Program-made: the position numbers and the translations under genes | The notes under the pieces: generated by a model | What the model was told of the DNA's origin: nothing | What the model saw: the letters and a program-made list of their open reading frames with translations, nothing else | The model's database searches: none | Source: Clostridia bacterium | GTDB lineage: Bacteria > Bacillota > Clostridia > Saccharofermentanales > Saccharofermentanaceae | Direction: 5' to 3' | Assembly: GCA_024403775.1 (NCBI GenBank) | Contig: JAKSRE010000006.1 | Span: 1 to 64,000 of the forward strand | DNA length: 64,000 nucleotides | Shown: positions 44,425-53,687 of the stretch, piece by piece | Numbering within the stretch: the stretch's first letter is position 1 | Layout: each line of letters opens with the position of its first letter

Positions 44425-45435
44425 ATGGGAACAATTTATATTCCAGATGGCTACAAGAGCCCACAGACAATTCGTGAGACAGAAGTTGCAATTAAAGAAG
44501 TAAAAGATTATTTTGAACGTGCTTTGGCTAATGCTCTTAATCTTACAAGAGTATCTGCTCCACTTTTTGTAAAGCCTGAGACAGGTCTTAACGATAACCT
44601 TAACGGTGTTGAGCGTCCAGTTGCTTTCGACATCAAAGAGCAGGATGGAAAGGTAGTTGAGATTGTTCATTCTCTTGCTAAGTGGAAGAGAAAGGCTCTT
44701 AAGGAGTATGGTTTTATGCCAGGTGAGGGCCTTTATACAGATATGACTGCTATCCGTCGTGATGAGGAGACAGATAACCTTCATTCTATCTATGTAGATC
44801 AGTGGGACTGGGAAAAGGTTATCACTCGTGAGACTCGTACAATCGAGACTTTGAAGGAAACAGTATTCAGAATCTATATGGCTATCAAGCAGACTGAATA
44901 TTATATGTGTGGCAAGTATCACTTTATGGATCCATTCCTTCCTAATGAGATTACATTTGTAACAACTCAGGAATTAGAGGATATGTATCCTGATAAGACT
45001 CAGAAGGAACGCGAGACTTTGATTACTAAGAAGTATGGTGCAGTATTCCTTATGCAGATTGGTGATAAGCTTAAGAGCGGTAAGATACATGATGGAAGAG
45101 CTCCAGACTATGATGACTGGACAATGAATGGTGATATTCTTGTTTATTATCCTGTTCTTGGTTCTTCACTTGAGCTTTCTTCAATGGGTATCAGAGTAGA
45201 TGCTGCTTCAATGAAGTCACAGCTTAAGAAGGCTAACTGCGAGGACAGAGCAGAACTTCCATTCCAGAAGGCAATCTTAAATGATGAGCTTCCACTTACA
45301 ATCGGCGGTGGTATCGGTCAGTCAAGAATCTGCATGTTCTTCTTGCAGCGTGCTCATATTGGTGAGGTTCAGTCTTCAATCTGGCCAGAAGATGTTGTCA
45401 ACGAAGCAAAAGCTCATGGCGTTAATCTTCTTTAA
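44425..45435 (+). CDS. asnA: Aspartate--ammonia ligase (AsnA)
   Basis: A 336-residue ammonia-dependent asparagine synthetase, related to class II synthetases. [55 protein letters not shown], and the C-terminal [20 protein letters not shown] are typical. ATG 44425 is chosen because AAAGAGGTG lies seven bases upstream; the GTG at 44416 is part of that site. With asnS it forms a unit in which asparagine supply and tRNA charging are jointly controlled by the T-box. A terminator follows. Confidence 0.95.
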   Translation: MGTIYIPDGYKSPQTIRETEVAIKEVKDYFERALANALNLTRVSAPLFVKPETGLNDNLNGVERPVAFDIKEQDGKVVEIVHSLAKWKRKALKEYGFMPGEGLYTDMTAIRRDEETDNLHSIYVDQWDWEKVITRETRTIETLKETVFRIYMAIKQTEYYMCGKYHFMDPFLPNEITFVTTQELEDMYPDKTQKERETLITKKYGAVFLMQIGDKLKSGKIHDGRAPDYDDWTMNGDILVYYPVLGSSLELSSMGIRVDAASMKSQLKKANCEDRAELPFQKAILNDELPLTIGGGIGQSRICMFFLQRAHIGEVQSSIWPEDVVNEAKAHGVNLL

Positions 45436-45458
45436 TAAATAAGTTTTGTTTATTTTAC

Positions 45459-45498
45459 GCCTCGGAACTATTAAGTTAGTTCTGAGGTGTTTTTTTGT
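45459..45498 (+). terminator. Terminator of asnS-asnA
   Basis: CGCCTCGGAACTA / TAGTTCTGAGGTG with loop TTAAGT and a seven-base T-run. Confidence 0.92.
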
Positions 45499-45623
45499 AT
45501 AAAAAGAAAATGTTTCATTTACTATGTGTTGTTTTTACACAAAAGTATAAATACTTTTTTGTGTGGCACTATTCAAGGATAACTGTTAAATTTATATTAG
45601 TTTTTGTTAGGAGGAAAAATAGA

Positions 45624-47387
45624 ATGAAGACTGTAAAAAAACTGGTTTCAGGAATTATTTCATTAGCAATAGTCATGAGTATTGCTCCTTCAGTATTTGC
45701 TGATGGAATTAACATTGATGAGAAAACTTTTCCTGATAAGGCTTTTAGAGACTGTGTTGAATTAGAAATCGACATAGATTCTGATGGAGTATTAAGTAGT
45801 GATGAGATTAATGCAGTAAAAATGATTAACTTATCACAAAAAGGGTTATCTGATTTAACAGGAATTGAGAATTTTACTGAATTAGAGTATCTTTTTCTTT
45901 TTGAAAATTCATTAACTTCGATTGATTTAAGTAAGAATACTAAATTAAAGGACTTGGATGTTAGTACTAACAAGCTTACTAATATTGATTTAAGTGCGAA
46001 TGTTAACTTAGAGTGTCTGGATATTAGCTATAATAGTATTAGTAGTATTGATCTAAGTAAGAATGTAAATCTTATTGATTTGCATGCAGAAGAATGTGGA
46101 TTAACAGGTATTGATTTAAAAAATAACACTAATCTTGTTAGTGCCTGGTTAGACAATAATATAATTGAGTCGATTGATGTCAGCATGCTTCCTAATCTTC
46201 AGATACTGACGATGACAAGTAATCTTATTAATAAAATTGACGTTAGCAAGAATCCTGAATTACTAATGCTTGATATTATTGAGACTGATATAGGAATTCT
46301 TGATGTCTCAAATAATCCAAAACTTGAATCTCTTCTTATTAGTAGTACTAATATCAGAAGTATTGATTTAAGTAAAAATCCTGAGTTGTGGAGTCTTGCA
46401 ATGGCTTTTACAAGCATCAACAGAATAGATATCAGTAATAATCCTAAGATGGCTTCTTTGTTTTGTGGATGGAGTGATCTTAGCGAGATAAATATTGGCA
46501 ACAATCCAATACTTCTTGAGATTTACAATAATACAACACCAGAGATAAATCCTGTGGAGGGATCAGATAAAGATTTCCACATATACTATAGTGAGAATGG
46601 CGTTATTGCTATATCCATTTCTTCAGACATCAAGATTGTTACAGAATATAAGGGCGTTGGTGATTTTGTTGATCGCTGCTATGAGATTGCACTTGGTCGT
46701 GAGGCTGATAAAGATGGATATGATTACTGGGTTGAGTCTCTTAATGGCGGTAAGATTTGTGGAGCTCAGGCTGGTTACGGCTTTATCTTTAGTGAAGAGT
46801 ATACAAAGAAGAATACTTCAGATAAGATTTATGTTGAAGATTTGTATTTGATGTTCTTTGGACGTAAGCCAGATGAAGATGGATTTAATTACTGGTCAGG
46901 TCTTCTTGAGAGCGGAAAGATGACAAGAGAAGAGGTTTTTGCAGGTTTTGCAAACTCTCTTGAATTTGATAATCTCTGTAAGTCATATAATGTTATTACT
47001 GGTTACTACGTTAGTGGTGTTGAGAATATGAAGCAGGCTGGTGTTAACTGCTTCGTAGCAAGACTTTATGATATCTGCCTTAACAGACTTCCAGATATGG
47101 CAGGTCAGAGCGGCTGGGTTACTAAGTTAATTAATGGCGAAGTAACAGGAACAGAAGCTGCATTTGGTTTTGCATTCAGCCAGGAATTTATTAATGTAGA
47201 GAAGACACCAGAAGAATTTGTCAGATATATGTATAGTGCTTTCTTTGGCCGTGAGGCTGATAGTGAAGGCCTTAATGGCTGGGTTGAGGCTATTAATAAT
47301 GGCAAGACTTTTGAAGAAGTATTCGCTGGATTTAGTGGTTCAACAGAATTTATGATTCTCTGTGCTGAATACGGTATAACAGCTTAA
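45624..47387 (+). CDS. Secreted leucine-rich-repeat protein with C-terminal DUF4214-type module (second copy)
   Basis: A 587-residue exported protein: signal peptide (1-26, ending VFA), an EF-hand-like loop (IDIDSDGVLSSDEINAVK), then about twelve short leucine-rich repeats of 21 residues with a recurring NxxIDLSKNxxL pattern (to about residue 320). The C-terminal module (346-587) has four DUF4214-like units: IALGREADKDGYDYWVESL, MFFGRKPDEDGFNYWSGLL, ICLNRLPDMAGQSGWVTKL and AFFGREADSEGLNGWVEAI. The start is ATG 45624 after AGGAGG; the longer frame from 45495 runs through the upstream terminator and has no site. Likely surface-exposed. It resembles the protein at 38563 in layout. Confidence 0.86.
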   Translation: MKTVKKLVSGIISLAIVMSIAPSVFADGINIDEKTFPDKAFRDCVELEIDIDSDGVLSSDEINAVKMINLSQKGLSDLTGIENFTELEYLFLFENSLTSIDLSKNTKLKDLDVSTNKLTNIDLSANVNLECLDISYNSISSIDLSKNVNLIDLHAEECGLTGIDLKNNTNLVSAWLDNNIIESIDVSMLPNLQILTMTSNLINKIDVSKNPELLMLDIIETDIGILDVSNNPKLESLLISSTNIRSIDLSKNPELWSLAMAFTSINRIDISNNPKMASLFCGWSDLSEINIGNNPILLEIYNNTTPEINPVEGSDKDFHIYYSENGVIAISISSDIKIVTEYKGVGDFVDRCYEIALGREADKDGYDYWVESLNGGKICGAQAGYGFIFSEEYTKKNTSDKIYVEDLYLMFFGRKPDEDGFNYWSGLLESGKMTREEVFAGFANSLEFDNLCKSYNVITGYYVSGVENMKQAGVNCFVARLYDICLNRLPDMAGQSGWVTKLINGEVTGTEAAFGFAFSQEFINVEKTPEEFVRYMYSAFFGREADSEGLNGWVEAINNGKTFEEVFAGFSGSTEFMILCAEYGITA

Positions 47388-47414
47388 TAAAGTTCTATAA
47401 ACTGGTAATTTAAA

Positions 47415-47449
47415 GGCGTCGATTAGGAAAACTGGTCGACGTTTTTTTG
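47415..47449 (+). terminator. Terminator of the second DUF4214 gene
   Basis: GCGTCGA / TCGACG(T) around a 13-base loop is followed by TTTTTTTG. Confidence 0.8.
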
Positions 47450-47509
47450 TAGATTTTCGCGAAAGAAAGATGATAAAATATTATTAATATTTTTTGTGGA
47501 GGGGGATTT

Positions 47510-49363
47510 ATGATAGGCAAAAAATTAGCTCGCTTTATATCAGGTGCTTTGGTAGCAGTATTAATGATGCCATCAATTGTATTTGGTTTGGATTTTAATG
47601 CTATTAATATCGTTAGAGTTAACGCGGAGATTGTTACACCTGTAGAGAATGATGGAGTTCGATTTCCAGTTGTTACTGAAGTAGTAGAAGGCTCACCAGC
47701 TTATATTTCCGAGAGTATGATTTACTGGGAAAAGTATGATAACGCTGAAGAAAGGTGGCTGCCATGTTATTTAAGTGAGTTTACTTCTGGTAAATACAGA
47801 GTTTCATGCCAGCTTAGAACAGATGTTGCAACTGACAGAATCTCGGATGCTACTGAACTTTATGTAAATGGTCAGAAGTGGAATATGGAAGAGGGTTCTT
47901 TCAAAGATTACTATGATGAAGATGGCTTTGGCTGGGTTTGGTATATTTCTGATGTTTATGAAGTGGCTGCTGATACAAATACACACGCTATATTATTAGC
48001 TGATATCAAGAATGGTACAGTTGATTTATCTGTAGGCAGTGCCCGCAAAGGCGATACAATATCAATGACTATAACTCCGTTTGAAGGATATGTAGTAGAC
48101 ACTATATCTGTTAAAGATGACAATGGAGATGTTACTTTGTCAGGAACTGATTTAAATAAGAAATTTGTTGTTGGCGATAGTGATATAAAGATTGATGTCA
48201 AATTTAAGTTTGTTGCAACAACAACCTATATTAATCAGGTTGAGGCAACAGGTAGTATTAAGGCACCTACTATCGGAGGTGAAGTAGTAGTTCCTTCTTT
48301 TGAGGTAACTGCAGGACTTCCAGCCTGTCTGCCAGAACAAATGATTCAGTGGGAGACATTACAAAATGATGAATGGGTTGCCTATGAGAATGGAACATTT
48401 GTAGCTGGAAAGTATAGAATTAACTGCCAGTTAAGAACAGATGGTGGTAATACATATCTTTTGGATCCTTCTGTAAAACTTAATATTAATGGCAAGGCAT
48501 GGACAGTAAGTGATAAGTATGTTGTTGATCCTGATTCTGGATATTCCTGGATTTGGTTTAGTTCAGAAGTATTTAGTATTGGAGTTCCATTAGTCGTTCC
48601 AACAGCTTCTCCAACAACAGCTCCAGAACTTAGTGTTGGTGATTTTATTAATCGCTGCTATAGCGTAGCTCTTGGCCGTAGCGCTGATGAGGCAGGATAT
48701 AACTATTGGGTAGATAACCTTAATAACGGACAGGCTTGTGGTGCTCAGGTTGGTTACGGCTTTATCTTCTCAGAAGAATATATAAATAAAAACAGAACTA
48801 ACGAAGAGTTCGTAAACGATATGTATGCTATGTATTTTGGACGCGAAGCAGACATAGATGGATTTAACTACTGGGTAGGCTTACTTGAAAGCGGCTTAAC
48901 ACGCGAAGATATAATGGCAGGCTTTGCTAATTCAGAAGAGTTCAATAACCTTTGTAATAAGTATGGTGTAGTATGTGGAACATATCTGGTAGGTGTTCCA
49001 AACGATGTACAGGGTGGAGTTAACTGCTTTGTAGCACGTATGTATAAGGTATGCTTAAATAGACTTCCTGATATGGGAGGACAAGCTGGCTGGGTACTAA
49101 AACTTATGAGTGGTGAAGTATCTGGTACAACATGTAGCTATGGATTTGTATTCTCACCAGAGTTTATTGGCAAGAATCCAAGTAACGAAGAGTTTGTAGC
49201 ATATATGTACAGAGCATTCTTTGGAAGAGAAGCAGATGAAGCAGGATTTGCAGCATGGGTACAGACACTTATTGACGGTGGATCTTATGAGGATGTATTT
49301 AATGGCTTTACTGGTTCAGCAGAGTTTATTAACCTTTGCGCTTCATATGGAATAAATGCTTGA
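47510..49363 (+). CDS. Secreted repeat protein with C-terminal DUF4214-type module (third copy)
   Basis: A 617-residue exported protein with a signal peptide (about 1-22). It has no leucine-rich repeats. Instead it has two copies of a domain of about 105 residues, each with a GKYRVSCQLRTD or GKYRINCQLRTD strand and a GWVWYISDVYEV or SWIWFSSEVFSI end (about 43-158 and 248-365). Between them is a bacterial-repeat (InlB-B-like) domain (GTVDLSVGSARKGDTISMTI). The C-terminal module (374-617) has four DUF4214-like units, e.g. VALGRSADEAGYNYWVDNL. GTGGAGGGGG precedes ATG 47510. It is probably a cell-surface binding protein; the duplicated domain is not one I recognise. Confidence 0.83.
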   Translation: MIGKKLARFISGALVAVLMMPSIVFGLDFNAINIVRVNAEIVTPVENDGVRFPVVTEVVEGSPAYISESMIYWEKYDNAEERWLPCYLSEFTSGKYRVSCQLRTDVATDRISDATELYVNGQKWNMEEGSFKDYYDEDGFGWVWYISDVYEVAADTNTHAILLADIKNGTVDLSVGSARKGDTISMTITPFEGYVVDTISVKDDNGDVTLSGTDLNKKFVVGDSDIKIDVKFKFVATTTYINQVEATGSIKAPTIGGEVVVPSFEVTAGLPACLPEQMIQWETLQNDEWVAYENGTFVAGKYRINCQLRTDGGNTYLLDPSVKLNINGKAWTVSDKYVVDPDSGYSWIWFSSEVFSIGVPLVVPTASPTTAPELSVGDFINRCYSVALGRSADEAGYNYWVDNLNNGQACGAQVGYGFIFSEEYINKNRTNEEFVNDMYAMYFGREADIDGFNYWVGLLESGLTREDIMAGFANSEEFNNLCNKYGVVCGTYLVGVPNDVQGGVNCFVARMYKVCLNRLPDMGGQAGWVLKLMSGEVSGTTCSYGFVFSPEFIGKNPSNEEFVAYMYRAFFGREADEAGFAAWVQTLIDGGSYEDVFNGFTGSAEFINLCASYGINA

Positions 49364-49406
49364 TTACGAACAAATCTGATTTGATAATAAGTAATAGGTA
49401 TTAACT

Positions 49407-49451
49407 AAAACAGTCTCAAAACAACAAATAAGTTTTGAGACTGTTTTTTTG
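49407..49451 (+). terminator. Terminator of the third DUF4214 gene
   Basis: A 14-bp stem, AACAGTCTCAAAAC / GTTTTGAGACTGTT, with a nine-base loop and a T-run. Confidence 0.92.
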
Positions 49452-49477
49452 AGTGGCATTTTATGAGAAAATATATA
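49449..49477 (+). promoter_or_regulatory. Possible promoter of the GH9 cellulase gene
   Basis: TTGAGT (49449-49454) and TATATA (49472-49477) are 17 bp apart, with the -35 overlapping the T-run of the preceding terminator. Only moderate matches to consensus. Confidence 0.45.
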
Positions 49478-49509
49478 GATAGATTTACTGGTAGTATTAG
49501 GGGGATTAT

Positions 49510-52188
49510 ATGAACAGAAAAATAGGTAAGCTCGTATCTGTGTTGTTAGTTTTATCTTTATTAGGAACAGAGATCACATCCTGTGCTTCTGAACCAGATA
49601 ATAGTAAAGATTCAATTGAAACAAAGACAAGCGAAGAAGTAGTTAATAAAACTACTGAAAGCGAGCCTGAAAGTACAAAAGAAACCGAAGAAGTAATCCC
49701 AACTTATACTACAGAAGAAGCAGTAAATGAAACTACTACTGAGACTTTGGTAGATACTATTCCTTCTTCTTCAGAATTCAGGATGGGTACAATTAACGGC
49801 ACTGGATATGAAGGAATAGAAGGCACAGGAAAATATAATTATGGTGAGGCACTTCAGAAGTCACTGATGTTTTATGAACTTCAAAGAAGCGGTATTCTGC
49901 CAGAGCAGACCAGAAGCAACTGGCGTGGTGATTCCTGCATAAATGATGGTAAAAGTGAAGGCCTTGATTTATCTGGCGGATGGTATGATGCAGGCGATAA
50001 TGTAAAATTTAATCTCCCAATGGCATATACAGCATCTGTTCTTTCCTGGTCAGTATATGAGACACCTCTTGCCTATGAAGAATCAGGTCAGCTCCAATAT
50101 GCTCTCGACAATATAAGATGGGCTAATGAGTATTTCATAAAATGTCATCCTGAAGAGGAAGTCTATTACTATCAGGTTGGTGACGGTAATCAGGATCACT
50201 CCTGGTGGGGACCATGCGAGGTTTTGGAATATGAGATGAATCGTCCCTGTTATAAAGTAGATTCCAATAATCCTGGATCAACAGTTACTGCTGAGGCTGC
50301 TGCTTCTCTTGCGCTCTGCGCTATTGTTTTCGAAAATGTTGATAAAAGCTTTTCTGACGAATGCAAAAATCACGCTATAAGTCTTTATAATTTTTCCGAG
50401 AAATATAAAAGTGATTCGGGTTATACTGCGGCCAATGGTTTTTATAATTCCTGGAGTGGATTTTATGATGAACTTTCCTGGGCCTCATGCTGGCTTTATA
50501 TATTAACAGATGATAATAACTATCTTGATAATGCTCAGAAATATTATGAGCAGAGCGGCCATGATTATAACTGGGCTTTTTGCTGGGATGACGTGCACAT
50601 TGGTGCTGCTGTTATGTTGTCAGAGCTTACATCTCAGGATAAATATTCAAGAGATGTTGAACAGCACCTGGATTTCTGGGTAAATGATATAACTTATACA
50701 CCTAAGGGCTTGGCATGGCTTGATAGCTGGGGCTCATTAAGATATGCAACAACCACAGGTTTTATTGCGATGGTTTATGCTGATACAGATTCATGTGATT
50801 CTGGTAAGGCAGATGTATACAGGAGATTTGCTGAGAGTCAGGCTAATTATGCTCTTGGTGATTCTGGAAGATCCTTTATGATTGGTTTTGGTGATAACTA
50901 TCCTGTTCATCCTCATCATAGAACTGCCCAGGGATCATACTGCGACAATATGAATGAGCCAGGAACATCAAGACATGTACTTTGTGGAGCACTTGTCGGC
51001 GGGCCAGATTCAAATGATGGATATACCGATGAAGTCTCAAACTATAACACAAACGAGGTTGCATGTGATTATAATGCAGGATTTACTGGCCTTCTTGCAT
51101 ATCTTTATGAAGAATATCACGGTCAGACACTTAAGGATTTTGGCTGTTATGAAGAAAAAACTGTAAATGAATTCTCCTGCACTGCTTCTATAAATGCAGA
51201 AGGAGATGGATTTACAGAGATTAAGGCCATTGTCATGAATATGTCAGCATGGCCTGCAAGAGCACCAGAGAATTTTGAACTTAGATATTATGTTGATTTA
51301 AGTGAGGTAGTAGATAAGGGATATCAGGTTTCTGATGTAACCTGGACAACAAACTATATGCAGGGTGCCACTGTAAGCGGAATAGGAACCTGGAACGAAG
51401 AGAATAATATATACTATTTGTCTGTTAGCTTTAATCAGAATGAGTTCTATCCAGGTGGACAGTCAGAATATAAAAAGGAAATACAGGTAAGACTACTTGG
51501 CCCAGATGGAGTCTGGGATTCAGGTAATGATCCTTCTTACAAGGGATTAAGTTCTGGAAATCAGACTGAAGGATTAAATCTTGCTCTTTATGAGAATGGA
51601 AAACTGGTATATGGTGCTGAGCCAGATGGTAATTCAAGTGGAAGTACAGTAATTGTTACTTCAGAGGGAACAAGTAATGAACCTGGTACTACTACCCCTG
51701 TAACAACTCCTGTAACTAATCCGGTTACCTCTGTGACTAGTGGAAATCTGGAAGTAACTTTAAATTACAGTAATAGTGGTGATAATATAAATTCCATATC
51801 AGGCGAACTTAGAATTACCAATAATGGATCTGAGATAGTACCTGTAAATGGTCTTAAGATTCTTTACTATTTTACAAATGACAGTAAAAAAGATCTTGAT
51901 TTTGCCTGCTATCATTCAGCAGTTCAGGGGGCATCAGGTTCTTATACTCAGCTTACAAATGTAACTGGAACATATAAGGACTTAAGTGCTTCTGAGGCTG
52001 ATACAGTTTGTGAGATAAGTTATGGTGATAATGCGACACTTAATAAAGGAGATTATCTGGTATTAAGTTTCTCTATAAATTACAAGGACTGGTCTACTAT
52101 GAATGTATCTAATGATTATTCGTATAAATCAGCAGAAAATATTATAATAATGAGTGGAGATAATATAATTTTTGGAAATAATCCATAA
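49510..52188 (+). CDS. GH9 endoglucanase/cellulase with two CBM3 domains, lipoprotein-like
   Basis: An 892-residue exported cellulase. The signal peptide ends at a lipobox-like ITSC, then a Glu/Thr linker (to about residue 100). The GH9 domain (about 107-540) has the catalytic DAGD (residues 160-163), the signature YPVHPHHRTAQGSYCDN and the acid catalyst Glu516 in NEVACDYNAG. A CBM3c-type domain follows (about 552-690, SCTASINAEGDGFTEIKAIV), as in processive endoglucanases of the Cel9 theme B type. After a Thr/Pro linker a second CBM3 completes the protein (about 744-892). There is no dockerin, so it is not a standard cellulosomal subunit. An ECF sigma gene follows. Confidence 0.93.
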   Translation: MNRKIGKLVSVLLVLSLLGTEITSCASEPDNSKDSIETKTSEEVVNKTTESEPESTKETEEVIPTYTTEEAVNETTTETLVDTIPSSSEFRMGTINGTGYEGIEGTGKYNYGEALQKSLMFYELQRSGILPEQTRSNWRGDSCINDGKSEGLDLSGGWYDAGDNVKFNLPMAYTASVLSWSVYETPLAYEESGQLQYALDNIRWANEYFIKCHPEEEVYYYQVGDGNQDHSWWGPCEVLEYEMNRPCYKVDSNNPGSTVTAEAAASLALCAIVFENVDKSFSDECKNHAISLYNFSEKYKSDSGYTAANGFYNSWSGFYDELSWASCWLYILTDDNNYLDNAQKYYEQSGHDYNWAFCWDDVHIGAAVMLSELTSQDKYSRDVEQHLDFWVNDITYTPKGLAWLDSWGSLRYATTTGFIAMVYADTDSCDSGKADVYRRFAESQANYALGDSGRSFMIGFGDNYPVHPHHRTAQGSYCDNMNEPGTSRHVLCGALVGGPDSNDGYTDEVSNYNTNEVACDYNAGFTGLLAYLYEEYHGQTLKDFGCYEEKTVNEFSCTASINAEGDGFTEIKAIVMNMSAWPARAPENFELRYYVDLSEVVDKGYQVSDVTWTTNYMQGATVSGIGTWNEENNIYYLSVSFNQNEFYPGGQSEYKKEIQVRLLGPDGVWDSGNDPSYKGLSSGNQTEGLNLALYENGKLVYGAEPDGNSSGSTVIVTSEGTSNEPGTTTPVTTPVTNPVTSVTSGNLEVTLNYSNSGDNINSISGELRITNNGSEIVPVNGLKILYYFTNDSKKDLDFACYHSAVQGASGSYTQLTNVTGTYKDLSASEADTVCEISYGDNATLNKGDYLVLSFSINYKDWSTMNVSNDYSYKSAENIIIMSGDNIIFGNNP

Positions 52189-52192
52189 TTTT

Positions 52193-52220
52193 TGTAACCT
52201 CGCTAACATTTAAACGAGTA
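52193..52220 (+). promoter_or_regulatory. Candidate ECF-type promoter before the sigma factor gene
   Basis: TGTAACCT (52193-52200) and CGAGTA (52215-52220) have AAC and CGA cores separated by 16 bp, matching the general AAC...CGT-type ECF promoter. It lies directly upstream of an ECF sigma gene, where autoregulation is common. No sigma-A elements are obvious in this 56-bp gap. Confidence 0.45.
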
Positions 52221-52244
52221 TAGATATGAGACAAGGAGAAGACG

Positions 52245-52829
52245 ATGGAAGATAGTGCGATAGTTGATCTTTACTGGAATCGCGATGAATATGCTATCAC
52301 AGAGACTGAGACAAAATACGGGCGTTATCTGACGACTGTAGCTTTGAATATTCTAAATAATATGGAAGACTCCTCAGAATGTGTGAATGATACTTATCTT
52401 GGTGCCTGGAATTCTATTCCACCACAGAGACCTTCATTGTTGTCTGCTTATCTTGCAAAAATAACACGAAGGATATCAATAGATCTCTATAGACGTAAGA
52501 ACGCCGAGAAGCGAAGTGGTTCAAATTACGAAGCTTCACTTGAAGAACTATGTGAGACCATTGGCGAGACAGAAGATATGAAGGCTGATGAGGGAACTAA
52601 TCCTGTAAAGGATCGAGAAGAGAGCTTAAGGCATGAGATAATAATGAAATTTATTGCTGGTCTTAACGAAGAATCAAGACGACTTTTTATTGGACGTTAT
52701 TTTTATATGGATTCAGTTAAGGATATCGCAGGATATCTTCATATTTCTGAGTCAAAAGTTAAAACAACTCTTTTCAGACTTAGACAGGATCTGAAGGAAT
52801 ATCTTAAGAAGGAGGGCTTTTTTGCATGA
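52245..52829 (+). CDS. ECF-subfamily RNA polymerase sigma factor
   Basis: A 194-residue sigma-70 family protein. Region 2 is at about residues 20-85 (LNNMEDSSECVNDTYLGAWN, then AYLAKITRRISIDLYRRKN), and region 4 at about 135-190 (RLFIGRYFYMDSVKDIAGYL, SESKVKTTLFRLRQDLKEYL). An acidic linker joins them. AAGGAG lies upstream. The stop overlaps the next gene (ATGA), a single-span protein with anti-sigma layout. The target regulon is unknown; the preceding cellulase gene is a candidate only by position. Confidence 0.9.
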   Translation: MEDSAIVDLYWNRDEYAITETETKYGRYLTTVALNILNNMEDSSECVNDTYLGAWNSIPPQRPSLLSAYLAKITRRISIDLYRRKNAEKRSGSNYEASLEELCETIGETEDMKADEGTNPVKDREESLRHEIIMKFIAGLNEESRRLFIGRYFYMDSVKDIAGYLHISESKVKTTLFRLRQDLKEYLKKEGFFA

Positions 52830-53527
52830 GAAATGATAATGATATAAAAGTAAAAGCTGAACTCCTTGAGGATATTATTGGAACAATTGACGATAAGGAT
52901 ATTTATGATGTATCTCGTTTAAGAGAGGAATATTTTAATAACAAGGAGCAAAAAAAGGCCAAAGTAACAAGTCTTAATAAAATGATTAATACTGGATCAA
53001 AGATAGCTGCAGTGGCAGCAGCACTTCTCATTGTTGGAGCAATAGTAATTATGGTAAACAGAGCATCCAATGTAAAGAGCTCGGATATGGAATCTTATGT
53101 GGCATTTGACGCTGAATATAAGGAAGCAATCAGAGGTTATTCGAATTCTGCTGAGGTTACTGCAGCATATGCTGAAGAGAATGTGCAGTCAGATGATGCA
53201 TTGGTTGAAGAAGTTGCTGGAGAGAATTTCCAGGAAGCAACAAATGTCAAAGACATCGAGATTGACGGAGATTTTCCTGATGAGTTTGTATTTAATGAGA
53301 TAAATTATGTTATTTGTAGTGCAGGATTAGTAAAAGAATTATTTGATGATTTGGATATAGATTCTGTTGATCTGACTGATACATATATTGACAGTTCTTA
53401 TGGTGGATTCAGTATGGCTACCTTGCCGCTTAGTTATGCTGAGAATCCGGATTATGCCAAGTTTATTGTCCTGATAGATACCTCTAGTGGTGAGCGTGCA
53501 ATTTATGTAGATTCGCTTTTCGAATGA
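52826..53527 (+). CDS. Single-span membrane protein, probable anti-sigma factor
   Basis: A 233-residue protein: a charged cytoplasmic N-terminus (about 50 residues), one membrane helix (IAAVAAALLIVGAIVIMV, near residues 57-74), and an acidic extracellular domain (about 85-233, including ADYAKFIVLI-type strands near the end). It has no recognisable zinc anti-sigma motif and no carbohydrate-binding domain. The four-base overlap with the sigma gene and the topology support an anti-sigma role; this is inference. Confidence 0.65.
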   Translation: MRNDNDIKVKAELLEDIIGTIDDKDIYDVSRLREEYFNNKEQKKAKVTSLNKMINTGSKIAAVAAALLIVGAIVIMVNRASNVKSSDMESYVAFDAEYKEAIRGYSNSAEVTAAYAEENVQSDDALVEEVAGENFQEATNVKDIEIDGDFPDEFVFNEINYVICSAGLVKELFDDLDIDSVDLTDTYIDSSYGGFSMATLPLSYAENPDYAKFIVLIDTSSGERAIYVDSLFE

Positions 53528-53687
53528 AACCTTAATCAGAATTCTGCCAAATAAGCCCTGCATTTGATAGATAATTATCCTTTTGGAGATTAACATCAAG
53601 TTAACACTTCGTAATTTAGTTTCATGCAATTATTTCTTTTTATGGAGTATAATGTTAAGTACTACTTATTTGCGAAAGGATAAATTT

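Noticed and set aside
45495..45623. 43-codon upstream extension of the second DUF4214 protein
   Set aside because: It starts inside the asnA terminator T-run, lacks a ribosome site, and would bury the signal peptide. ATG 45624 has AGGAGG.
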